DNA of 7,399 nt from Hyphomicrobiales bacterium (lineage in GTDB: Bacteria; Pseudomonadota; Alphaproteobacteria; Rhizobiales; Afifellaceae), in the NCBI GenBank assembly GCA_013812985.1, contig JACCSN010000462.1, positions 1 to 7,399 on the forward strand, given 5' to 3'. The translations under genes were made by a program, and so were the position numbers. The notes beneath the pieces were generated by a model, which saw only the letters and a list, made by a program, of their open reading frames with translations, ran no database searches and had not been told where the DNA came from. Below, piece after piece: positions 1-6,854 of the stretch (position 1 is the first letter of the stretch; each line of letters starts with the position of its first letter).

Positions 1-466
1 CGAGCGCGTCCTCCGGCGATTTGCCGGCCCAGATGACGAACTGGAACGCTTGGTAATAGCGCTCGCAGGACTCGACCGCCGCGCCGAGCATCGCCTCAAG
101 CTGGCCCATGCCCGCCTCCATGCCCTCGGTCAAGAGCAGCGCGTTGCGATACATGATGATGCCTTCCGACTGCCAGAGATCGAAGTGCCCGAGCCATAGT
201 TGCTCGTTCACCAGCGCCAAGAGCCGCATCACTTCGTTCTTCGGCCGCCCGTTCACCTTGAAATCAAAGGCGCAAGCGAGGTGAAGCGCTTCCAGCGTAC
301 CCATCCAGGACAGGGAAATGTTGTAATCGCACCAGCTTCCACTGACGGAAATCGTGATCTCGTCCTCGCCGGAGCGGTCGAAAGCCCAATCATGCGAAGC
401 GGCGATCTGCTCGATCAGGTCGACAGGGTTCGGAGCCGAAGACAGTTCGATATCGACCAGACTCAT
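1..466 (-). CDS. YbjN domain-containing protein (5' part; C-terminus outside window)
   Basis: The reverse strand reads an open frame from ATG at 466-464 to the window edge, giving 155 N-terminal residues (begins MSLVDIELSSAPNPVDLIEQ). The Trp/Phe-rich alternation of beta strands and helices fits the YbjN fold: DEITISVSGSWCDYNISLSW at about 35-54, then a Leu/Ala helix around HLACAFDF, NEVMRLLALVNEQLWLGHFD near 77-96, and a long helix from about 110 with GMEAGMGQLEAML. YbjN proteins are cytoplasmic. The E. coli member is linked to stress and motility regulation, and no enzyme activity is established. In Hyphomicrobiales this gene commonly precedes proC, which would lie just left of the window (recalled, not seen). 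The start is supported by GAGG seven bases before ATG. The upstream gap to ubiK is 229 bp and has only a weak TATATT-like -10 (minus strand, 622-617). The first third is less GC-rich than the neighbouring genes. Confidence 0.85.
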   Translation of the reverse strand, partial: MSLVDIELSSAPNPVDLIEQIAASHDWAFDRSGEDEITISVSGSWCDYNISLSWMGTLEALHLACAFDFKVNGRPKNEVMRLLALVNEQLWLGHFDLWQSEGIIMYRNALLLTEGMEAGMGQLEAMLGAAVESCERYYQAFQFVIWAGKSPEDAL

Positions 467-626
467 GTGTTGTCCTCGCGTCGATGGTAGGGAAGGAATG
501 CACGACAGCTCTGACGCGACTTGCCGCGCGAATCAGCGGACCCCATGAACCTCATCGGGATGCTTTCGCATTCGCGTGCCATATCCGAGACATTTCCGAA
601 TCTCTCTTCACGGCCGAATATAGCTG

Positions 627-641
627 CGCGCCGCCGGCGCG
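627..641 (-). terminator. Short GC hairpin downstream of ubiK, weak terminator candidate
   Basis: On the minus strand CGCGCC-GGC-GGCGCG forms a perfect 6-bp stem with a 3-base loop, 55 bases past the ubiK stop. No U tract follows (CAGCTATATT comes next), so an intrinsic terminator is doubtful. The stem could equally be a chance result of GC-rich sequence. The remainder of the 467-695 gap holds no convincing gene. Confidence 0.2.
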
Positions 642-695
642 GAAGCGGAGCCGATTCCCAAGCATAAGTTTCCACGGAATAGTTGACGCGCGACG

Positions 696-1073
696 TCAGA
701 TATCGCCGCCCGGCGCGTTTGCTGCGCCGCTTGTAGTCGTCGCGCGAGCGCCACGCTCCGCCGGCTCGCTCGGCGCTGCGGCGTCCACTGAACCCGCGCC
801 GGGATCAGTTGCCCCAAGCTCATCGGCAGGCAATCGGGCCTCCAAATCCGCGACCCGCCGCCGGAGCGCCTCGTTCTCCTCGCGGGCTTTCGCGGCCATT
901 TCGCGCACCGCCTCGAATTCCTCGCGCTGAACGACGTCCATGTCGCCGAGAAACCGTTCGGCCTGGCCGCGCACCGCGGTCTCCACCTCGCGGCGCACAC
1001 CTTGCGCGACGCCCGCCGCGTCCGTCATGAGCTTGGCGAATTCGTCGAGGACGCGGTTGGAGGTCTGGGTCAT
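696..1073 (-). CDS. ubiK: UbiK family accessory factor for ubiquinone biosynthesis (BMFP domain)
   Basis: 125 aa. The family (formerly YqiC/DUF526, 'membrane fusogenic activity') helps the soluble Ubi complex make ubiquinone under aerobic conditions, interacting with UbiJ in E. coli. Residues 1-81 are the recognisable domain: an N-terminal helix with NRVLDEFAKLMTDAAGVAQG, a second helix with VRREVETAVRGQAERFL, the signature VVQREEFEAVREMA at 47-60, and a coiled coil to about residue 81 (AREENEALRRRVADLEARL), where the trimeric coiled coil of the family lies. Residues 82-125 are a Pro/Ala/Gly-rich, probably disordered tail, longer than in the enterobacterial protein but usual for alphaproteobacterial members. 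The start is firm: a strong Shine-Dalgarno GGAGGAG sits 6 bases before ATG. The gene is divergent from lgt and shares its 220-bp upstream region; ybjN follows 229 bp downstream on the same strand. Confidence 0.9.
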   Translation of the reverse strand: MTQTSNRVLDEFAKLMTDAAGVAQGVRREVETAVRGQAERFLGDMDVVQREEFEAVREMAAKAREENEALRRRVADLEARLPADELGATDPGAGSVDAAAPSEPAERGARATTTSGAANAPGGDI

Positions 1074-1293
1074 GGCTACTCCTCCAGAAACCGAAAGCCC
1101 GAATTCGGCGAAGAACGCGCCGGATACGGCGGAATTGTGCTATGCACAACCGAAGCGCATAGATATAGCGCCGAACGGCGCGACGCAAGGCGGACCGCCA
1201 GAGCGCTCCGGCGAGCCAGCCGCGCAAGGTCTGGCCCTTGACCCGCATCGCATTGGGTGGCGATGGTCCGCTTCGTCCGCAAACGCACGGCCC
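1074..1293. promoter_or_regulatory. Divergent ubiK/lgt promoter region
   Basis: This 220-bp gap separates the divergent ubiK and lgt starts, so promoters for both should lie here. On the minus strand TTGTGC (1149-1144), a 17-base spacer and TATCCG give a plausible sigma70-type promoter for ubiK. On the plus strand TTGTGC (1135-1140) is followed at 18-19 bases by CATAGA/TAGATA (1159-1165), a weaker candidate for lgt. Both -35 guesses use the two arms of the same dyad. No gene is evident in the gap, although the lgt frame happens to stay open upstream of its start. Confidence 0.4.
1135..1149. promoter_or_regulatory. Perfect 15-bp dyad TTGTGC-TAT-GCACAA, possible operator
   Basis: Two 6-base arms are perfect inverted repeats around a 3-base centre, inside the divergent ubiK/lgt intergenic region. 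The site covers the proposed -35 elements on both strands, a position where a dimeric regulator could affect both directions. No regulator is encoded in the window, and I do not recognise the site as a known operator. It could also be a chance palindrome. Confidence 0.3.
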
Positions 1294-2109
1294 ATGTTCG
1301 CCATAGCCTATCCCGAGATCGACCCGATCGCCCTTCAGCTCGGCCCTCTCGCGGTCCGCTGGTATGGGCTGGCTTATTTCGCCGGCATCCTGCTCGGCTG
1401 GTGGTACGTGCGCCGGCTTGTCGCCGACGAGCGCCTCTGGGGCGGCCGCCCCGCCCCCATGACTCTCGCCCATGTCGACGACCTGCTGCTGTGGATGACG
1501 GTCGGCATCATCGTCGGGGGGCGATTGGGCAACGTGATTTTTTATGACCCCGCCTATTACCTGCGCGACCCCCTCGCGGCGCTGCGGGTGTGGGAAGGCG
1601 GGATGGCCTTCCACGGCGGCCTGCTTGGCACCATCATCGCCATGATCATCTTCGGCGCGCGCCGCGGCGTCCCTGTCCTGTCGCTGTTCGACGTCACTGC
1701 CGCGGCCACGCCGATCGGCCTGTTCTTCGGCCGGGTCGCCAACTTCATCAACGGCGAGCTTTATGGCCGCCCGTCGGACGCGCCATGGGCGATGGTGTTT
1801 CCCGCCGGCGGACCCGCGCCTCGCCATCCCAGCCAGCTCTATGAAGCGGCCCTGGAGGGTATCCTCCTGTTCGCCTTTCTGCGCCTGCTGACGCATCGCT
1901 TCGGCAGCCTGCGCCGCCCCGGCCTGACCGGCGGCGCCTTCATAGCGGGCTATGGGATCTGCCGCATCTTCGTGGAGTTCTACCGCGAGCCCGATCCCGA
2001 GCTGGAGCGCCTGACCGGTTTCCTCACCATGGGGATGGTCCTCTCCTTGCCGATGGTGGCGGTCGGGCTCGGCGCCGTGCTTTGGGCGATGAGACGAAAG
2101 CTCGCGTGA
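1294..2109 (+). CDS. lgt: Prolipoprotein diacylglyceryl transferase (Lgt)
   Basis: 271 aa inner-membrane enzyme that moves diacylglycerol from phosphatidylglycerol to the lipobox cysteine of prolipoproteins, the first step of lipoprotein maturation. Seen: about seven hydrophobic segments; RWYGLAYFAGILLGWW at 22-37; GGRLGNVIFYDPAYY at 75-89; the essential His in MAFHGG (H107); the Lgt signature GRVANFINGELYGR at 146-159 (catalytic-region R147 and N150); HPSQLYEA at 178-185; and YGICRIFVEFYREPD at 220-234 with its conserved arginines. The length is close to that of the family. The frame is open far upstream, but ATG 1294 is chosen because MFAIAYPEIDPIALQLGP matches the usual N-terminus of rhizobial Lgt. 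Its Shine-Dalgarno is poor. The TGA overlaps the next gene's GTG (GTGA), which suggests translational coupling. Confidence 0.96.
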   Translation: MFAIAYPEIDPIALQLGPLAVRWYGLAYFAGILLGWWYVRRLVADERLWGGRPAPMTLAHVDDLLLWMTVGIIVGGRLGNVIFYDPAYYLRDPLAALRVWEGGMAFHGGLLGTIIAMIIFGARRGVPVLSLFDVTAAATPIGLFFGRVANFINGELYGRPSDAPWAMVFPAGGPAPRHPSQLYEAALEGILLFAFLRLLTHRFGSLRRPGLTGGAFIAGYGICRIFVEFYREPDPELERLTGFLTMGMVLSLPMVAVGLGAVLWAMRRKLA

Positions 2110-3173
2110 CGCCTCTTGAATCGAGAATCCGGGCGCTGATCGAGGCGAACGGCCCGATCACCGTCGCCCAATACATGGCGCATTGCCTCGGCGATCCCGA
2201 GCACGGCTATTACACGACGCGGGACCCATTCGGCGCGGGCGGCGACTTCGTCACCGCGCCGGAAGTCAGCCAGATGTTCGGCGAAATCGTCGGGGCCTGG
2301 CTTGTCCACGCCTGGCGCCTCTGCGGCGCCCCCTCCCCGATCCGCCTCGTCGAGCTTGGGCCGGGGCGCGGCGCCTTGATGGCCGATGTCTTTCGCGTGG
2401 CGAGGCGCGCCTCGGATTTCCTCGATGCGATCTCCGTTCATCTGGTCGAGACGAGCCCCGTCCTCGCCGCCCGTCAGGCGGAGACCCTGACGCAATGCGG
2501 AACGGGCATCCAATGGCACGCGAGCTTCGCCGATATCCCACCAGGCCCATTGCTCCTCATCGCCAACGAGTTCTTCGACGCGCTGCCGATCAGGCAGTTC
2601 GTCCGTGTTGAGGGAAGCTGGCGCGAGCGGGTCGTCGGGCTCGTCGATGACCGGCTGGCTTTCGGCATCGGTCCGGGCCGGCTGGACGACGGCCCCGATG
2701 CTCCGGGCGGTTCGGTGCTCGAGACGTCACCCACGGGCGAGGCGCTGGCGGCGACGATCGCCCGGCGCGTCGTCGACGAAGGCGGCGCGGCGCTCCTCAT
2801 CGATTACGGCTATGCGGACACGACGCCGGGCGACACGCTGCAGGCGGTGCGCGGCCATGCCTACGCCGACCCCCTGGCCCGCCCCGGCCAGGCGGATCTG
2901 AGCGCGCATGTGGACTTCGCCGCGTTGGGCCGGAACGCTCGGTCCGAAGGCGCCGCGGTGCACGGGCCGATGACGCAGGGCGCTTTCCTGCTGTCGCTCG
3001 GCCTTCTGGAGCGGGCGGGCCGGCTCGGGGCCGACAGCGATGGGGCGACTCGCGATGGGTTGCTCGCCGCCACGCAACGCTTGGCTGGACAAGCGGGAAT
3101 GGGGATGCTCTTCAAGGCGCTCGCGGTCACCCGCCCGGGGCTGGAACCGCCGCCTTTCGGCGCGCGGATTTGA
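2106..3173 (+). CDS. MidA/NDUFAF7-type class I SAM-dependent methyltransferase
   Basis: 355 aa from GTG 2106, which overlaps the lgt stop as GTGA; a TTG at 2082 in the same frame is the less likely start. It belongs to the DUF185/COG1565 family, whose mitochondrial member NDUFAF7 (MidA) symmetrically dimethylates an arginine of complex I subunit NDUFS2. Whether bacterial members modify the homologous NuoD is inference. Seen: GYYTTRDPFGAGGDFVTAPE at 34-53 with the family-specific SQMFGEIVGAWL after it; SAM motif I VELGPGRGALMADV at 82-95; acidic E115 at the end of strand 2 (HLVETSP); the family hallmark IANEFFDALPIRQF at 152-165; LLIDYGY at 230-236; and DLSAHVDF at 264-271. The domain is complete. 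It sits between lgt and pgeF in one likely transcript; ubiK, another respiratory helper, lies just across the divergent promoter. Confidence 0.92.
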   Translation: MTPLESRIRALIEANGPITVAQYMAHCLGDPEHGYYTTRDPFGAGGDFVTAPEVSQMFGEIVGAWLVHAWRLCGAPSPIRLVELGPGRGALMADVFRVARRASDFLDAISVHLVETSPVLAARQAETLTQCGTGIQWHASFADIPPGPLLLIANEFFDALPIRQFVRVEGSWRERVVGLVDDRLAFGIGPGRLDDGPDAPGGSVLETSPTGEALAATIARRVVDEGGAALLIDYGYADTTPGDTLQAVRGHAYADPLARPGQADLSAHVDFAALGRNARSEGAAVHGPMTQGAFLLSLGLLERAGRLGADSDGATRDGLLAATQRLAGQAGMGMLFKALAVTRPGLEPPPFGARI

Positions 3174-3204
3174 CTTCGGCTCCTCTCGAAGCCAACGTCC
3201 CGCC

Positions 3205-3999
3205 ATGCACGCCCCCTCCTCCCGACTCGCGCCGGTCGAAGCTCCGGCCCTTGCGCTCCCTGGAATTTCTCATGCCTTCTTCACCCGCCAGGGCGGTGTC
3301 TCGACCGGCCTCTATGCCGGGTTGAACACCGGGATCGGCTCCAGGGATGATCGCGCCGCGGTGCTGGAGAACCGGGCCTGCGCGGCCCGCCACCTCGGCG
3401 CCGCGCCCGAGCGCCTCGCCACCCCTTACCAGGTGCATGGGATCGACGCCGTAGTGGTCGAGGAGGCTTGGGGGCCGGGGCTCGGGCCGAAAGCCGACGC
3501 CGTCGTGACGAACCGGCCGGGCGTGGCAGTCGGGGTGGGCACCGCCGATTGCGGCCCCGTACTCCTCGCCGACGCCGCGGCCGGCGTCGTCGCCGCCGCC
3601 CATGCCGGCTGGAAGGGCGCGTTTACCGGGATCCTGGAATCGACCGTCGAGACCATGGAACGGCTCGGCGCCGAGCGGGCCCGCATGGTTGCCGTGCTTG
3701 GCCCGACCATCTCCGCAGCAGCCTACGAGGTCGGCCCCGAGTTCGTCGCCCGCTTCGTTGAAGCGGAGCCGGAGAACGAGCGTTTCTTCCACCCGTCGAA
3801 CCGCGCCGGGCATTCTCTCTTCGACCTGCCGGCCTATATCGTCGCCCGGCTAAAGCGCGTCGGAGTGGGAACGTTGCAGAACATTGGCGTCTGCACCTAT
3901 TCCGACGAGGCGCGCTTCTTCTCCTACCGGCGCGCCACCCACCGCGGCGAGCCGGATTACGGGCGGCTTCTCGCCGCGATCGCAATGGACGAGCGCTGA
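3205..3999 (+). CDS. pgeF: Peptidoglycan editing factor PgeF (YfiH / multicopper polyphenol oxidase-like family)
   Basis: 264 aa cytoplasmic protein of the YfiH/DUF152 (Cu-oxidase_4) family. The E. coli protein removes L-Ser wrongly attached to UDP-MurNAc in place of L-Ala; the human relative LACC1/FAMIN acts on purine nucleosides, so older 'laccase' labels are unreliable. Seen: HAFFTRQGGVSTGLYAGLN at 23-41; the metal-binding triad H78 (YQVHGID), C116 (GTADCGPVLL) and H133 (AAAHAGWKG); KADAVVTNRPGVAVGVGTAD at 96-115; GPTISAAAYEVGPEF; and the C-terminal NIGVCTYSDEARFFSYRR typical of the family. All key residues are present and the length is usual. ATG 3205 gives the normal N-terminus, though the frame is open upstream and the Shine-Dalgarno is weak. 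It lies 31 nt after the methyltransferase and 3 nt before the M24 gene. Confidence 0.94.
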   Translation: MHAPSSRLAPVEAPALALPGISHAFFTRQGGVSTGLYAGLNTGIGSRDDRAAVLENRACAARHLGAAPERLATPYQVHGIDAVVVEEAWGPGLGPKADAVVTNRPGVAVGVGTADCGPVLLADAAAGVVAAAHAGWKGAFTGILESTVETMERLGAERARMVAVLGPTISAAAYEVGPEFVARFVEAEPENERFFHPSNRAGHSLFDLPAYIVARLKRVGVGTLQNIGVCTYSDEARFFSYRRATHRGEPDYGRLLAAIAMDER

Positions 4000-4002
4000 C
4001 CC

Positions 4003-5154
4003 ATGGCGCTTCACTTCGAAGCTGAGGAATTCGAGGCTCGCCGCACCCGTATCCTGGAACAGATGGCGCGCCGGCGGCTCGACGCGCTGCTCCTCTTCGC
4101 GCCGGAGACCCACTTTTGGCTGACCGGCTACGACACCTTCGGCTACTGCTTCTTCCAATGCCTTGTGCTGACGCGCTCGGGCGAGTTCACCTTGCTCACC
4201 CGTTCCGCCGACCTCCGCCAGGCGCGACACACCTCGCTCATTGAGACGATCGTGGTCTGGACCGACGGCTTGAATGCCGGGCCGGGCGTTCAGCTGCGCA
4301 ATCTCCTCGACGACCTTGGCCTGCTCGGGACGCGGATCGGCGTGGAATACGATACGCACGGGCTGACGGCGGCGAACGGGCGCGCCCTGGATGAGGCGCT
4401 CAGGAACTTCGCCGCCCTGGAAGACGCGTCGGACCTCGCGCCGGCGCTGCGGGCGGTGAAGAGCCCGGCGGAGCTTGCCTATGTTCGGCGCGCCGCGGAG
4501 CTCGCCGATGCCGCGCTCGATGCGGGGCTGGAACTGATCCGCCCCGGCGCCGACGAGAGCGCCATCCTGGCGGCGATGCAGGGCGCGGTCCTCGCCGGCG
4601 GCGGCGATTATCCGGGCAATCCCTTCATCATCGGTTCCGGGGCCGACGCCCTACTCTGCCGCACCAAGACGGGCCGCCGCCACCTCGATCCCCAGGACCA
4701 GATCACCCTGGAATTCGCGGGGGTCTACCGGCTCTACCATGTCGCCCTGATGCGCACGGTGGTGATCGGCGAGCCGACGGCCCGCCATCGCGAGCTCCAC
4801 GCCGCCTGCGTCGAGGCGCTTGCCGCCTGCGAAGAGGCAATGCGGCCGGGCCAGACCTTCGGCGACGTTTTCGACGCCCACGCGCGGGTCATGGACGCCA
4901 ACGGCATGACCAAGCACCGCCTCGCGGCCTGCGGCTATTCGCTGGGCGCCCGCTACGCGCCATCCTGGATGGACCCGCCGATGTTCTTTCGCGACAATCC
5001 GGCATTGATCGCCCCCGACATGGTGCTTTTCGCCCATATGATCCTGATGGATTCCGACGCTGGCGCCGCCATGTGCCTCGGCCGCAGCTATCGGACGACG
5101 GAAGGTGCGCCGGCCCCGCTGTCCAGATACGGAACGGAGCTTATTGTCCGCTGA
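4003..5154 (+). CDS. M24-fold (Xaa-Pro peptidase/creatinase-like) protein lacking the canonical metal ligands
   Basis: 383 aa with the two-domain layout of prolidase, aminopeptidase P and creatinase. The N-terminal creatinase-type domain (about 1-145) includes LDALLLFAPETHFWLTGYDT at 26-45 and RIGVEYDTHGLT at 111-122. The linker LRAVKSPAELAYVRRAAEL (149-167) is the standard entry into the C-terminal pita-bread domain (about 155-383). Aligned by eye with E. coli PepP, the five ligands D, D, H, E, E correspond to E237 (LEFAGVYRLYHVALMRT), A248, Y312 (CGYSLG), H345 (DMVLFAHM) and about G360, so ordinary dinuclear metallopeptidase chemistry is unlikely. From memory, the region around 237-252 and GYSLG resembles ectoine hydrolase (DoeA/EutD) and creatinase, metal-independent members of the fold; the substrate is unknown. 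It starts 3 nt after pgeF and is probably the last gene of the lgt transcript. Confidence 0.85.
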   Translation: MALHFEAEEFEARRTRILEQMARRRLDALLLFAPETHFWLTGYDTFGYCFFQCLVLTRSGEFTLLTRSADLRQARHTSLIETIVVWTDGLNAGPGVQLRNLLDDLGLLGTRIGVEYDTHGLTAANGRALDEALRNFAALEDASDLAPALRAVKSPAELAYVRRAAELADAALDAGLELIRPGADESAILAAMQGAVLAGGGDYPGNPFIIGSGADALLCRTKTGRRHLDPQDQITLEFAGVYRLYHVALMRTVVIGEPTARHRELHAACVEALAACEEAMRPGQTFGDVFDAHARVMDANGMTKHRLAACGYSLGARYAPSWMDPPMFFRDNPALIAPDMVLFAHMILMDSDAGAAMCLGRSYRTTEGAPAPLSRYGTELIVR

Positions 5155-5185
5155 ATGGGGCCCGCTGAACTGGACCAGCTGTTTC

Positions 5186-5213
5186 GGGCGGCGCAGGATG
5201 CAACCGCGCGCCC
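5186..5213 (+). terminator. Bulged GC hairpin after the M24 gene, terminator candidate
   Basis: GGGCG plus CGC (5186-5194, one bulged G) can pair with GCG plus CGCCC (5206-5213) around an 11-base loop, 32 nt after the M24 stop. The stem is stable enough to act at the end of the lgt-to-M24 transcript. The T tract is missing (TCCTATGACC follows), so intrinsic termination is only a possibility. Confidence 0.25.
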
Positions 5214-5277
5214 TCCTATGACCTTTCGCCCCCGTCACCTACCGGCAGTAGCTCCGATTCGCAGCACGGCCTGATGA

Positions 5278-5306
5278 TTGGCAGAAATATGACACTCGCC
5301 TATCGG
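5278..5306 (+). promoter_or_regulatory. Candidate sigma70 promoter for prs (upstream)
   Basis: TTGGCA (5278-5283), a 17-base spacer and TATCGG (5301-5306) match the alphaproteobacterial housekeeping promoter pattern, with one mismatch to TTGACA. It would give prs a leader of about 120 nt. It is the best promoter-like match I see in the 277-bp gap between the M24 gene and prs. It is judged by eye only. Confidence 0.4.
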
Positions 5307-5330
5307 CGACAGGACGCCGCCTAACGAGAG

Positions 5331-5358
5331 TTGTCGCGCCTAAGCACCGTTGCTAAAA
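5331..5358 (+). promoter_or_regulatory. Second candidate promoter for prs (downstream)
   Basis: TTGTCG (5331-5336), 16 bases, then CTAAAA (5353-5358). It is weaker than the upstream candidate and lies about 70 nt before the prs start. A 10-bp palindrome CGCCGCGGCG (5365-5374) follows within the leader. The two candidates may be alternatives or tandem promoters. Confidence 0.22.
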
Positions 5359-5431
5359 GGCCGCCGCCGCGGCGCCTTGCCGTGGCTTGACGCCGGCCAT
5401 CGATCGGTCGACGCGGAGAGGCCGTCCACGG

Positions 5432-6364
<933 letters not shown>

Positions 6365-6479
6365 ACCTGACCTCATCTGATCGCTTTAAGCCGCCAGGAC
6401 GACCAAGCGGCCGAAAACAGCCACGTCCCCGACTTGTGCTAAGGTAGGCGCAGGAAACGGCTAATTCGGTGGGACGAGC

Positions 6480-6854
6480 ATGAAGGCCGAAGCGAGAGAA
6501 AGGGCCTGGGGCGACATCGACGAAGAGATGTTGCGGTCGTCATTGCGGGAGCTGGACCGCCGGTTGAAAGCCAAATTTGGCGAGCGCTATTTGAAGCTCA
6601 TTCTGTTCGGCAGCCGGGCCCGTGGCGATCACCAACCCGACAGCGACGCGGACGTCGCGATTGTAATGCGCGATCCGATAGAAGATTGGTGGCCTCTAAC
6701 GCAGTCAGTGGGTGAGGAGACTTACGAAATCCTCCTGGATACAGGGCTGTATATCGAACCTCACGTCATCGAGAGCGCCGCGATCAATGCACCTGAGAGA
6801 TCGAAAAATCCTCCGCTCATTCGAGAGATTTTGAGGGACGGCTACACGCCATGA
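6480..6854 (+). CDS. Minimal nucleotidyltransferase (MNT) domain protein, putative antitoxin partner of HEPN
   Basis: 124 aa of the pol-beta superfamily MNT group. Seen: an N-terminal helix (about 14-33); the nucleotidyltransferase motif LFGSRARGD at 42-50 (G44, S45, G49); and the catalytic acids in DSDADVAIVM at 54-63 (D56, D58). The third carboxylate may be E93 in GLYIEPHVI. The end, NPPLIREILRDGYTP, is typical for partners of UPF0332/COG1895 HEPN proteins. In the related MntA-HepT system the MNT protein AMPylates and silences the HEPN RNase; a similar role here is inference. Its TGA overlaps the HEPN ATG as ATGA. Base composition differs from the neighbours: 6661-6780 is about 53% GC against about 67% at 5701-5760. 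The 115-bp gap before it has an extended -10-like TGTGCTAAGG (6437-6444 region) without a clear -35. GGTGGGACGAG precedes the start. Confidence 0.85.
   Translation: MKAEARERAWGDIDEEMLRSSLRELDRRLKAKFGERYLKLILFGSRARGDHQPDSDADVAIVMRDPIEDWWPLTQSVGEETYEILLDTGLYIEPHVIESAAINAPERSKNPPLIREILRDGYTP

Noticed and set aside
463..675. A minus-strand ORF of 70 codons between ubiK and ybjN, ending in an ATGA overlap with the ybjN start.
   Set aside because: Its sequence is Arg/Ser/Glu-rich with no domain or secondary-structure pattern, and no good Shine-Dalgarno. The overlap looks accidental, and the region more likely holds the ybjN leader.
820..1896. A 358-codon minus-strand ORF antisense to lgt and overlapping ubiK.
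   Set aside because: Composition is Arg/Ala/Gly/Asp repeats typical of the antisense of GC-rich genes. Lgt and UbiK on their own frames are clear family members.
5148..5169. Direct repeat CCGCTGAA (5148-5155 and 5162-5169) at the end of the M24 gene, considered as a target-site duplication or recombination scar.
   Set aside because: Eight bases with a 14-base period and no inserted element between the copies; chance is sufficient.
5155..5274. A 39-codon ORF begins with ATG directly after, and in frame with, the TGA of the M24 gene, suggesting readthrough or a small protein.
   Set aside because: The peptide is Pro/Arg-rich without a recognisable motif, has no Shine-Dalgarno of its own and overlaps the hairpin and the approach to prs. 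An open frame of this length is expected in high-GC DNA.
6390..6411. GCCGC...GCGGC stem after prs, considered as a prs terminator.
   Set aside because: Only five base pairs with a 12-base loop and no T tract after it; too weak to annotate as a terminator.
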